A DNA stretch of 64,000 bases from Glossina fuscipes (Eukaryota; Arthropoda; Insecta; Diptera; Glossinidae), in the NCBI RefSeq assembly GCF_014805625.2, contig NW_023998415.1, positions 15,267,186-15,331,185 on the forward strand. Direction: 5' to 3'. Below are positions 40,846 through 51,959 of this stretch, one piece after another. How positions within the stretch are numbered: position 1 is the first letter of the stretch; each line of letters opens with the position of its first letter. Made by a program: the position numbers and the translations under genes. The notes under the pieces were generated by a model. That model was not told the DNA's origin and made no database searches. It saw only the letters and a program-made list of their open reading frames with translations.

Positions 40846-42704
40846 ATCAATTGCTTTTTAATGCACAAACTCGATTTTTCCAAATTGCAAATAATTGAAT
40901 AAACTCTGCTTTTATTTTCCGGTCAATAAAATACTTTCTTTCGCGTATAGGATCGTGTTGCCAATATTAATTGTTTTCCCCAAAATTGAGATTTCTAAAT
41001 CCCTTAAACGAGAACATAGGAATTACACAAAACAATATATAGTGCTCAACACAATGATTGTGTTACGTTGTGGGTAAACGCAAATTTTCGTCAAATTTTT
41101 AATATTTTCGCGAACGTGTCTTCTCATAGGCAAACCTATAATGTATTGTTGTGACAACCAAACATAACATGTGGTCAATATTTTAGTTTTTGTAGTGGCT
41201 ATTTGCCTTTACCAAAAACAATTGTATTGTAAAAAAAAGAAACTACAAGGAAAGAGAAATTTAGTTAGATTACATTAAGAAAATTAAATTATTTAAAATA
41301 AAGTAAATCCGAATAAATTTGAAATGCAAAAACTACTAACCTACGCGGTATATAGCATATTTGCAAATAGTTTATTGCAAAGTCTATATTTTTTAATTGG
41401 CAAATTGGTAAAATGAATTGGAGGACGCCCTACAAACGACTACAACGGGGAGGCATTTTCAAATGGCGCCGCCTCTACTGCAGCTATACTGCAACTAATG
41501 CTTTACTCTTTTTAGGGCATTTGATAACAGCGAATAAATACGTATTGGATCTATATAAGCATCGTGTGTGTGAACATAGTCTTTTTTACAGAGCTGAAAC
41601 ATATGTGAACATTGAACTACAATATTTTCAAGGGAAAGCAACACATATCGGCTATTGGGGAAACTATATATGCTTCGGATCAGCGTTAAAGCCCTGGATT
41701 GCCCTATTCTTGCCCTTAAAAAGATAGTACAAATATATTTATTTTTTTAATTGTCAATTGTTTTAATCGCGTTTAGTAGTCAAAAATTGGAAATTTTGAC
41801 GTCAATATTGTTCTATAAAAAATGTTAATTCTTGCAAAAATCACTTAAAGTATTCGTTTAGAATTGCTGAAACGGCACATAGAAATGAGAGGAGATGCTT
41901 TCGAAATTAAGAAAAAGTAAGTGTCGAATTTATATGTTATCGAGGTCGATTGCAATTATTTTGTCCTTATTAACTTTATATTTCGATACCAAAAACTACC
42001 GTAAATATAAATGAAGTCATCGCAGTGAGTGTGGGGAAATCACATTAACATATTTTAGTTTGCCGATTTTTGAATCAAAAATTTTTAGTATTAACGCCGT
42101 AGAAAACATCACCCGCATTCTCGTCTCCGGCGCCAAATACACCGTGTGAAGAAGCTTATTATTAAAATAAAAAAAATTTTTAAAAAATGAGATCAAAATT
42201 GATAAAATTGATTCTGCTCGAAAGCCAAATCAGTTGACGATCTTACATGAGCCTTTCAAGAATAAAATATTATCGAAAACTCCGCATTGAGTAGAAATGA
42301 TGGGGAAGAACTTATCCGGATATCCGGACGTTTTTGTACTAGTTCTAACTTTTTTAGTTTTTCATCTTAGAAAATTGGTAACAAATTTTTGCCGTGTAGT
42401 TGCTCTTACTGATAGAATTTTTTTTTTTTTTGCTTTTTACATATGTAAAATATATAGACATAGATAAATAGCATATTTAGAAAAAAAAAAAAACGAAAAA
42501 ATTATGATAATAATAATATCTGTTGGTGTAGAAAGAATATTTTATTTTTAAATTTGAAGTTCAGATGGGAGTTTCGTTCCGTTCTGCTTAACAAGGAATG
42601 TAGCGGAAGAAATCGAAGCAAGCGCAGCTGGAATAGAAGAGGAAAACAGCTGTTTCTTATTTGGAATAATTGTAGCAATTCAAAGAACACAAGTATCAGT
42701 AAAA
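40846..42704. other. Divergent intergenic region between DDX42 gene and Blos4
   Basis: Should hold the promoters and 5' UTRs of both divergent genes. No clear TATA box was assigned. It contains one uncertain small open frame at 41413-41727 and A/T-rich spacer. Confidence 0.6.
41413..41727 (+). CDS. Uncertain small open frame, 104 residues
   Basis: An ATG-initiated frame with a Trp/Tyr-rich sequence and two weakly hydrophobic stretches (around residues 27-40 and 85-101). Its base composition is less AT-rich than the surrounding DNA, which is why I list it. I do not recognise it, there is no visible domain, and no second exon was found. It could be a small gene, part of a 5' leader or non-coding transcript, or chance. 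Confidence 0.22.
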   Translation: MNWRTPYKRLQRGGIFKWRRLYCSYTATNALLFLGHLITANKYVLDLYKHRVCEHSLFYRAETYVNIELQYFQGKATHIGYWGNYICFGSALKPWIALFLPLKR

Positions 42705-43330
42705 ATGGTAGAGAAGAAAGCGGCTGAAGATTATGCCAAATTGTTTCAAAGCATAAGTCTGGACAAAGAGGTTTTATATACATTTAAAATGATATATGTA
42801 ACTAATTCAAATTTTTTATTGATGTATTAAATTTGCATAAAAATAGGTGAACCCCATATGCATGAATATCGAGGATATGTTGGCACGTTTGGATGAACTG
42901 GAAACATTATTAGCTAACGTTAGTTCTTTAAATGGAATTCCAGTTTTATTTTAATTCTTATTTATTTTTGCTTCCTCAGGTGAAAGCCGAAAATAACATT
43001 ATCGTAGATCAGTATACAAACAATATTGTGGGTTTTGCAAAAGAATTTCGGATATTACAAGAACGCATTGATAAATTAGAAAATTTTATCGATTTGGTGA
43101 ATAACAACGTAGACGAAGTGGAGAAATCCTTAGATATAGCCGAAAATGAGTTAAATATTACAGATTATAGTTTAAAAGGCTTAATATTTAAACCTTTTTT
43201 GTCCAAAAGCAAATCTAGTAACACAGTTTCGTTAGATAGTTCAATCGATGAGACCATAATCCCAAGCAATATAAAAAATAATGAATTTCGCCCGACAGAG
43301 ATATTTAAAACTGATAACTATTTTAAATGA
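42705..43330 (+). CDS. Blos4: BLOC-1 complex subunit 4 (cappuccino homologue)
   Basis: Three exons, 42705-42770, 42847-42918 and 42980-43330, all phase 0 and GT-AG, encode 162 residues. The first donor (GTTTTATA) is weak but the join preserves the frame. The protein is mostly alpha-helical coiled coil: MLARLDELETLLANV, then RILQERIDKLENFIDLVNNN, with heptad-like leucines. The C-terminus (SKSKSS, then EIFKTDNYFK) matches the ending of human BLOC1S4 (SKSAPS, then LFRTEDYF). BLOC-1 acts on endosomes in the biogenesis of lysosome-related organelles; in flies these include eye pigment granules. The start is the Met that begins the conserved N-terminal helix. The protein is shorter than the human one because it lacks the low-complexity N-terminus. 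Confidence 0.88.
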
Positions 43331-44131
43331 GTTATGGTATAGACACTATGAATGCAGTTAGTTAAGTTTACTATCTAAGAAAGAAGAAAAGTATTGCTAT
43401 TGATGCTTATTGATGATTGAAATGTAATTTCTCTTGTGCCTAAGAAAACTATATGGATACAAAAATTATTACAAAGCTTAGCACTTTAATTGAATTCACG
43501 AATCAAACTTTTCAAACCGTTACTAAAATTTTAGGTTGTATATGAGATCTGCAAAGAATGTTTACGAGGCGCAGCAGCAAAGCTATACTTCGTACATTGC
43601 CCGTCTTACGTTTACGTCTTAAAATCTCAATTTGCGATCTGAAGTTTATCAGCAAAGCGAAGCTAGCGCCTAAATATTTTCTTTGAATTATTGCTAAGTT
43701 TTTTCTTTTTTGTTTTTGAAATTACCATAGCCTCCACAAATGATGAATATTCGCCTTTTGTTTGCCCCTTGCTTCTGTCCTATTAAGCAATATCTAGTAT
43801 AAACGCATCATCTAGTATTAAAATGTTGTCCGTCTGTTCTACTAACGGCAAAGTTATTATCGCAGCTTTATAAAATTCAATACTTTTCCAACTTAATAAA
43901 AGGCTAAGGTGTGGCTATATCTCACATTTGAAATTGAAAAAAAGTATTACGTAAATACGATTTCCTTAGAAAAGGTTGTGAATTACAATTTTATTAAAAC
44001 GACTTGCAAAATTATCTTTAAATTGTTGAATTTAAGAATTCATTTTTTAATATTTATTGGTTAGCAACTACTTCTCCTTTAAGTTTTATATTTAAGAAAA
44101 AAAATAATTATCTACGGATTGTATGATCGGT
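43331..44131. other. Spacer between convergent Blos4 and the KRD-repeat gene
   Basis: About 800 bases, AT-rich, with candidate polyadenylation signals for both convergent genes: AATAAA at 43895-43900 on + and at 44053-44058 on -. No other feature is seen. Confidence 0.6.
44053..44058 (-). terminator. Candidate polyadenylation signal of the KRD-repeat gene
   Basis: AATAAA on the minus strand about 75 bases past the stop at 44132. Confidence 0.5.
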
Positions 44132-44800
44132 TTAATGTTTATGCTCAGCCACAGGTTCTGTGGCTGGTTTCGGGCTAATTATTGAAAGTTCTGTGGTGCT
44201 GGTTTTTTCCTCATTACCTTTAGGTTTTTCGTAAATCACACCAGTAAGATCTTCAACTTGAACATCCCGTTTGTGTTTATGCTCGTGATTCTTTACACTA
44301 ACATCTTTCTTGGGATCTTGTTCTTTGACGTCGATTTTTTCTCCTTTAGTTGACTCTTCAGAATGATGGTACTTCGGTACCAAAGGTACAGGCACATCGC
44401 GTTTATGTTGAGGTTTTTGTTCTATAGGTTTTCCGAGTAGAACCGGATTCTCCTGCTTAGGAGCGATTCGCACTACAGATTTCTCTAAGGCAACGCTTGG
44501 TTTTCCTGGTGCTGTTTCTGTATGTTCGGGTTTATGATCGCGTTTACTTACATGATGTTCGTAACCATGAGGCAATACACCGGACTTTGATTTTTCTTCA
44601 GATTCCTTTAGCTTGGTGTCAGTAGAAACTGTCGGTTCAATGGGACTGGGACGTTGCAAACCGCCATTGGAAGACGTGGTGAGTGTAGGCTTCGCAGTGC
44701 AATAAACGATGAAAACAACCAAGAGAAACTAAAAGGAATCAAAAGTTTCCTTAATTTACAATATTTTGAATATATTTGCAAAACTCACAAAAATTTTCAT
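44132..44800 (-). CDS. Secreted Lys/His/Pro-rich protein with repeated KRD motifs, unrecognised
   Basis: Two exons: a four-codon first exon (44789-44800, MKIF) and 44132-44728, separated by a 60 bp intron with donor GTGAGT and acceptor CCTTTTAG. Together they give 202 residues. The joined N-terminus, MKIFFLLVVFIVYCTAKP, is a good signal peptide with likely cleavage near the TA-K junction. The exon boundary was found from the signal sequence; without it the frame starts inside the hydrophobic segment. The mature part is very hydrophilic, rich in Lys, Glu, Pro and His, with no Cys and probably disordered. The motif KRD occurs three times, twice as HKRDV followed by P or Q then V, and a related KKDVSV occurs once. 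KR is a prohormone-convertase-type site, so processing into peptides is conceivable but unproven. A structural secreted protein is an equal alternative. I know no named family for it. Confidence 0.75.
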
Positions 44801-45876
44801 TTTATTTTATATATATAATTATATATATATTTTTTATGTATATAATTTTATATATATGTTTTTTTTATTTACTTGCTGTCCGTAAGAAAGTCTATAATAT
44901 ACTAAGTCACTGAAGACTAAATTACAAAATATATATAATGATTCTTTTTAATATTTAAAAAAAACAGTAAAAAAGGTTACTACTTTTCACTTCTATTTAT
45001 ATTTGTTTTACTTTATTTATTTATTTTGTTTTTTTTGTCGATGCTAATCAATTCGGAGTACAGTGCTAATCAATAACCATCACGGTTTTTTTTTTTTTTT
45101 TTTATAAAATTGAAAAAGGTTATTTTTATTAATTCATCGTAAACATGTTTATGAAATTGAATCAAGTTTAACCAATATATTAGTAATCTTACATAAAGTA
45201 GAAAATCTCTAATTAACGGTACTTACTTTTTATACTTCTTTTCGCACATTTAAATAATAATTTATCAATTAAAGTGAGTTTTTATTATTCAAATATATTT
45301 CTCAAGAGATTGGAAATGTGATTATAAAATAGTTCGTTGAAAAATAGGCAAAAACAAATTGTTAATAGTCATTTTTCTCAACCAAACAACCTTATAGAGC
45401 CTGAAAATCGAAATATTACCGATATTGTAACAAATGAAATCAAAACTGATGCTATTAACATCGTGAAAAGCCTAGAAAAATAAAAGCGAATTAGTATTCA
45501 CCCTGAAACCGTTCGAAAAGTTTTAAGATCCAGCGATTTTCGTAACGTACTATTATTAATTTTTTTTATTTTGTATTGTATGTATTGTGTAGACTTCATG
45601 GGACTATTGTATGAGTCCGCAGTCCAAAAGATATTCAATAAAGCAATTTTTCTGAATTTTCTTTTCTTAAAACGCTCGTTGAACATTAATAATGAAACTG
45701 TCCAGCAAATAAAACAGTATCACACACCTCCCCTTTTTGTCCAACTTTAGACGAAAAGCTCAAAAGTCTTTAACAAATTTTTCATCATTTATGAAGAAGT
45801 AACGTTCATGTAAATAAATATACCACGATAATTGAAATAACATTTTTTCAACAAATTGACGGTATTAGGTAGGTGA
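44801..45876. other. Upstream region of the KRD-repeat gene
   Basis: AT-rich; the first 100 bases upstream of the minus-strand start contain dense TATATA stretches. No other gene is seen. A short minus-strand open frame near 45498-45686 has no support. Confidence 0.5.
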
Positions 45877-46061
45877 TCCGCCTGGGTGGCCGAGTAGGCA
45901 AGAGTCTCGACTAGCAACTCAGTGGTCGTGGGTTCGAATCTCAAGTCCTGTAGAGTTTTTAATAAAGGCCGATAGCCTTATATGCTAGTGCTTTTAAGAG
46001 TTTAGTCTTAGAATTTATTTCTCTGGCGAAATTAATAATAATAATAATAATACGTAGGTGA
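45869..46061 (+). mobile_element. tRNA-derived SINE with 8 bp target-site duplication
   Basis: The element (45877-46053) begins with a tRNA-like head. The A box TGGCCGAGTAGG is at 45887-45898 and the B box GGTTCGAATCT at 45931-45941, with normal spacing. A short unrelated body follows and then an (AAT)n tail ending near 46052. The sequence GTAGGTGA flanks it on both sides (45869-45876 and 46054-46061), which fits target-primed insertion by LINE machinery. The head looks closest to a tRNA-Ser-type A-box arm, but cloverleaf pairing is poor, so it is not a functional tRNA gene. Confidence 0.78.
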
Positions 46062-46821
46062 ATGCACCCATATATATATATATATATAGTTGATGCGATT
46101 TTAATCCATTAGCTGTGACTTAACTTATAACTACTGGTTTCACTTCAGATCCCGACAAAGACCTTTAAAGACTAAGAAATTCGAAAATGATATGTCACTA
46201 TTATTTAAATGTTGTACAAAATTGAATTTATGTCAGTTCTCGAATAAGAAGCAGCGAAAATTTGACATACTTTATAATTAATACGTAATAAAAATTTAAA
46301 AAAATATAAACAATACTTTCAACATTCAATTTGTTATTCGTTTTATTTTAATAGACTTTTTTACGCATAATATTTATGTACATATCTGCACATATATATA
46401 ATCCAGTCGTCTGTCAAGTTGATTATCGTGCAAACATAGGACCTCGTGTTTACGTTGAACCTTTTTTACTCACCTCAGCAAATCATCTCCTGTTGATTTG
46501 CTCACTCACAAACGAAGAATAATTTTTTAATTTTTATGATAAACAATAGCATCACACAGTATAACTGTCTTATCCGCTTTACAGTTGTTTCCCCGAGGTA
46601 AAGCACACCCTTCCATATTAGAAATCAGATCCTTACTTTATAGGCTCAAAACAACACTGCTGGTAAAATTGCATATTCCAGGCCATCTCAATTTAATGAT
46701 CGTGCTCTGATTCCTACAAATCTGACGGCAATCGGCAAAAAAACATTAAGTTCTTTCTTGGCAACAGTGATAGAATAATTCACCTTACGGTCGTCATTTA
46801 TACTATTTATTTTCACAAATA

Positions 46822-47318
46822 AATAAAGCCCCTTGGTTTAACAATTGCGGACACAGACGTGACACTATTTGTCTTATTAACCGGCTGATGTTTAATCCCA
46901 CGAGATATAACGATCATCTATTCAAAATTAACATAGTGAATAGACCTTTATGTAGTTGTGGAGTCTTACAATCTCCTGATCATTTCCTATTTGTCTGTGC
47001 GAGCGATACCAGCTCTATTCGCCATTCCATATTTCGCAGGTTAAGTATATGTGGCTTACTTCACAATCTTTTCTTTTTTTAAATTGTGTCATCAGGCCAT
47101 GTAAGCGTTTACAGTCACATTATAAACATACTCAATTTTACACATTGTTACTCTCACACCCTTCAATTCCTTCATATGACACTTTATCCTCATGTGCTAC
47201 ATTACTTCTTACACAACGGAATTTATTACCCGCTCTTCCGTTCGAATCTACGTGGCGGACGAGTAATATGCATATTATAATAAAAGTTAAGAAAAATAAA
47301 TAAATAAATAAAATAACG
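46822..47318 (+). mobile_element. 3' end of a non-LTR (LINE) retrotransposon
   Basis: The + strand frame from about 46822 to 47080 encodes the C-terminal cysteine-rich end of a LINE ORF2. It starts PWFNN, then has an R-rich helix, then the pattern C-x-C-G, x(6), H, x(4), C (CSCGVLQSPDHFLFVC). The frame continues, shifted, to about 47300 and ends in an AATA-type tail at 47296-47318. The reverse transcriptase and endonuclease parts are absent, so it is a 5'-truncated dead copy. Its clade is uncertain (R1, I or similar). Confidence 0.65.
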
Positions 47319-47626
47319 TGCCGGATGTATAACACGCAAAATTAAAAAGACTTTAATCAAATAAATATTAAAATAAATAAATAATAATATTATATATACG
47401 ATCTAAGGCTCAAACAAGGAACTTTGTGTTCATATTGGGCATTTTTACACATCTCAGCGAGCTTTCGATTGTTGTTTCTTGAATAACCGAAGAATAAGAA
47501 GAAGAGAAGAAGGAATGTAAATAACAAACATCTGGTATCGCTGACAACGCACTTTATGGAAATTGACGTGTAGAAAAAAGTAGCTGCTAGCATTCTACTT
47601 GCAAGGAAAAACGCTTAGATCACAAA

Positions 47627-48286
47627 ATGTTAAAATATTTATGTGCATTGTTATTACTGTGTATAGTAAGTGTAGATTTCTTTTAGATTTTCTTTTTTAA
47701 TATTATTATTAAATTAAAGTAATTCTTTACGTAAAAGTCTTATGCGTGGTCAGAGCTTACAACGCAAGGTTGCCGTGAGCTGGGTTTCATCAAGAATCAG
47801 TTAATGTGTTCCAGTTGTGAGAAATTGGATGATTTTGGTTTAGAAACTTTAAAGCAAGTATACAATTAAATTTTCTTGTAAATTTTTTAAATTAAACACT
47901 TATGCAGAGCTCATTGTCGGGAGTGTTGTACTCTCGACCAATTGCCTGCTGCTCACCGTCGCTACCCTATGGCCATATTAGAAGTTTGCACTTGCAAATT
48001 TCGTGCATATCCTCAGATACAGGCATTCATCAAAAGCGGTCGTCCAGCGAAATTTCGCAATCTTACTATTCGATATGTACGTGGCTTGGATCCTATCATA
48101 AAATTGTTGGATTCGAATGGTAATGTAAAAGAAACCTTATCTATAACTAAATGGAATACCGATACCGTGGAGGAATTCTTTGAAACACACTTAGAGAAAC
48201 ATGAATCACTTGGGAATAAGCAATCGTTTAGTGTAATTGAAGAAGAAGACGATGACGACGATTTTCTAAAATCAAATTTGGTTTGA
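47627..48286 (+). CDS. SelF: Selenoprotein F (Sep15) homologue, cysteine form
   Basis: Three exons, 47627-47665, 47738-47853 and 47908-48286, encode 177 residues. Residues 1-17 are a signal peptide (MLKYLCALLLLCISYAW). A Cys-rich domain follows (GCRELGF, then CSSC, then HCRECC), which in mammals binds UDP-glucose:glycoprotein glucosyltransferase in the ER. The thioredoxin-like domain comes next (FRNLTIRYVRG, then LSITKWNTD). The redox motif is C-T-C-K, with TGC at 47993 where mammals have a selenocysteine codon, so no UGA recoding is needed. The first intron is GT-AG. The second keeps the frame only with donor GCAAGT at 47854, a GC-AG intron of 54 bp. The C-terminus has an acidic extension (EEEDDDDD) that mammalian SelF lacks. 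This corresponds to fly CG7484. Its role is quality control of glycoprotein folding. Confidence 0.9.
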
Positions 48287-48324
48287 AAACGCCTATGCAC
48301 ATAGAAGTGATTTTAGTGTCTTAA

Positions 48325-48330
48325 AATAAA
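48325..48330 (+). terminator. SelF: Candidate polyadenylation signal of SelF
   Basis: AATAAA 39 bases past the SelF stop codon; it is the first such signal. Confidence 0.55.
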
Positions 48331-50650
48331 TATATTATATATTTGTTTATACAATTTCATCTATAACGATAAGTGTTTTAGGTTAAAATCAAATTTATTA
48401 CAAAATTAAAAAGCGATTTAAATATGATTGTGCATTAATTTTGTTCATTTGAGATTAAAACAAATTAATATTGAACAAAAAATAATCGATTTTTTTTTTT
48501 GATCAGTTTTTTTAATTATATTTTTATAAGTTTGTCTATTTCTTAAAATGTTTTAATATAAGTTATAATAATGTTAAACAGTTCGTTAATGTTACATATT
48601 CGCTGGTAGTCTTTAATTTTTCCGATAAGAGAACATTAATTTTAATTTTTTTTTAAATAAAATTAGAATTCTGTGAAAGTTTTATGAAAAGAAAGAGCAT
48701 TTTTTCGTTATGCCATTTAAAACTCCAACTTTTGACGAACTATTTCATTTCCATTTTCCTGTATTCTAGAAGGCGTTCCTGCCTATTAAACTAATACACA
48801 CTCTTTTTCAAAGATAAACGCGGCCGTATTGGAAGTCAAAGAGAAAACGATTTGGTAATAGATCCAAATCTTCTGGCGCATTGCAATTTTCAAATAAGGT
48901 GGCATTTTACATATGAATCCACTGAAGGCTAATATTAAGAAGGTTTAACTCAAGTTAAAAATTTAACCGCCCTGTTATGCATTCTTTATTGTTGCGTCCA
49001 TTGACAGAGTATTTCCATTGAGTATAGCATTTACTTATCTTTCTTTTTTTTTTCTGAGTTTCTGCGATGTCTGCATATCTGCAAAGAGCGATGCTTAACA
49101 ATATGTTCAAATTTGTTATCAGGGTACCGTGCATTGCAAATTGTATTATAATGAATGCTTTACGACGGAGTTGGTTCAATTGGCAATCGGAATTGATTTC
49201 AAAGGGGCGCGCAAGTGTAAGAAATAAAGAAATTATTAAGGCTGCAAGCGGGTTTTCTATCACTACAGAGTGTACATTAGAGAAAATTTTTACAATTGGA
49301 AAACTTGGATTACTATGAGTCAGGCAGGCACTTCATTTACTTTCTTTAATTGTGCAGCAGCATTTTCAAATATACGCCCCACAGATTTGCATATAATTTA
49401 TAAATTCGGGTCGTCATCGTTAACAGATTTGAGTGTAGTAACAATATTCTCTTTATCTCTTATATTTGGGCGTCTTATTAGAGCGGGCAAATTGTGAAAC
49501 GTAAGCCTTATTTGTAAAACTTGTCTATTGAAACGGTCTATATAACAGTGCATTAGGGGTAGTCTTTTACTTTTTTTTTCCCACAAGTTCAGTGGGCGAA
49601 AATGAATCTTGATTATCTGCAAACGTTTTGAGAGGTTGGGGTATCAAACCCCGATAGGCTTTTGCAATAGAAAACCTTAAAAAAAAAAAAAAAAAAAAAA
49701 CATAGAAAAAAGGAAGAAGTTTAAGACAGCCCATATCCTTCCTATATTTATATATGTATATATATATATATCATTTATTCCCTTTAAGCCCAAAATTCAT
49801 GCAGAAAGTTAACATGGCAGAGTGCCAATGTTTTATTTATAGAACTGACATTTTCTTATCAATAAATCAATTATTATATTCATAGTTACGTTAAATTAAT
49901 TAATTATTCAACATTTCAAGCTGTTTTGTTTTATTTTTTTTTATTTTCAATAAAATTGAAGAATCTTTTTAGTTCACTCTCAATTGGGCGTAAACTAACT
50001 TGAAATTTGAAAATACATATAATAAGATAATCTAACAACAATACAAATATGATGATAATTATTTATAATATAAGCAGATAAACTAAAAATAAATTTTGTT
50101 TGTGTCTTAATAAATAACGTATACAAAATAACTAGTGTTGACAACGCAATTCGTCATTTTGCAATTACTACTGAAGGGGTCGTTGATGAAAAATGAAGCG
50201 TTGATCTCTAATAAGAAAATGTATTGTAACCGGTTCTTAATATTAATGTTCAACTGCACGGAGCCAAATAAAAATATTCTTTAATACTATTTGCGTAAGC
50301 CATTCACATTATGACGATTGAGCTAAGGTGATTCATTGGAAATAAGCAAATACCTGATTGCATATAAAACAGATCAGATCAATGCATTGAGATGAACAAA
50401 ACAAAAACAAAAACAAAGCCATCTTAAACAATACTTTGTATCCGTTTTAGTTCATTAGAATCTAACTAAACAATATCATGAGTAACTGATGATATCAATG
50501 CAAGCAATTGTGTACGTTGCTTATTAATAGGACTTTATAAGGGACTATAGAAACGAGACAATTCAAAAAGATATTTAAAAGATTTCAAAGTTACTCTTCA
50601 CACCGATTGTATACTTAACATTTATTTATAATATCCGGTGGAAGCATTTA

Positions 50651-50693
<43 letters not shown>

Positions 50694-51959
50694 ATAAAAA
50701 GCAAGATGTGCTTGATATCAGTTCAATAACTTCAGACTTGATGTGAATACTAATTTTTGTAGCATTTAAAAATGAAATTTATTGCATTTAAAAAATTCTT
50801 TTTATTTTAGTTTTTGTTTTGTTTTCGTTTTTTTTTTTTTTTTTTTTTAATTTTATTTATCTTCCTAACCTGTGTTATTAATTATGAATTTTATTTTAAA
50901 AACAAATCCCACTTTTGTTGCATTAATAAGTTGCTGATATGTGACACACGGGTATGCACACTCACACAGCCATTCATACTCATAGAGAAAGAAAGAGAAA
51001 GAAAGAAAGAGAGAGAGAAAGATTTATATCTATTAACATTTAATAAGATTTTATTTTTACGATACATCCTGTAAATTATACTAAGCGAATAAAAATGCTT
51101 GCAACGGGTCCCATAAAAAGGTGGCTACATCCCCTTCTGTCTGCCTCTATATTTCCTATTCTTAAACTATAAATCACAGTTTTCGGATTTGCTGTAGAGA
51201 GTTACGCAGACAGAATCTTAAAATAAACACGTGCGCATGTGTTCATTTTGCTGCCTTTATGGCCATCCGAAAATGAGGGGGGTACACGTTCAATTTATAC
51301 TTCGGGGTATGAGATTTGGAAGATGGATATGTCTCCTCAGTCGATCGTCTATTGTCCGTTAATGGAACAATTGATATATAAACTTGCAACTTCTTATATA
51401 TACATTCTTAATTGATAGCTTCAAACAAAGTCGCAAAATAGGCGTGTGATCCGCACAATGCCGCATCGAGAATGAATATAAAAAGAAACGTTATTTGCAA
51501 TCTATAGTAGATACTTCTCTAAGACATGGATCGGTCAGCGCCATTTAAAATTTTTGGACAATATGAGACAACAAATGTAAAAAATTTTGCTGTCGCTCTT
51601 TTGGTGAAATTTGCTATAATAGTTTTACATAAGCCGCATTGAATTTCGCCAGAGATCGCAAATTATTTGAAAAAAATTCTATGAAATTCTCTTTGATATT
51701 TCTTTTAGTCAGAGTATATCATTTTCGCACCTTGTGCTTGAGCGGCCATATGGCTATATGATCGAGTTTTAGCTTTTTAATAAACATTGTAAAAAGACTT
51801 CGGGAACACTTTACAGAAGTGGTTATGCACGGGGGGGGGTTCTGCATTTTATCCAGCAAACATTCAAGAGACGTTTCCACTCAAGATGTATACACGCACT
51901 GTCGAAACTTGCTTACTGGACACGCGGTCTCCTTCACCCTATTACCTTTTTGGGGCAGA
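48331..51959. other. Gene-poor intergenic DNA after SelF
   Basis: About 3.6 kb. Contains an A run (49680-49700), (TA)n (50655-50685), a T run near 50828-50848 and a GAAA-type purine tract at about 50985-51020. Short open frames at 48955-49497 on both strands have no recognisable domain. The part from about 51500 may contain further remnants of the retrotransposon to its right. Confidence 0.5.

Noticed and set aside
45877..45960. Functional tRNA gene
   Set aside because: A and B boxes are good but acceptor and T-stem pairing is poor, and the AAT tail and target duplication identify a SINE.
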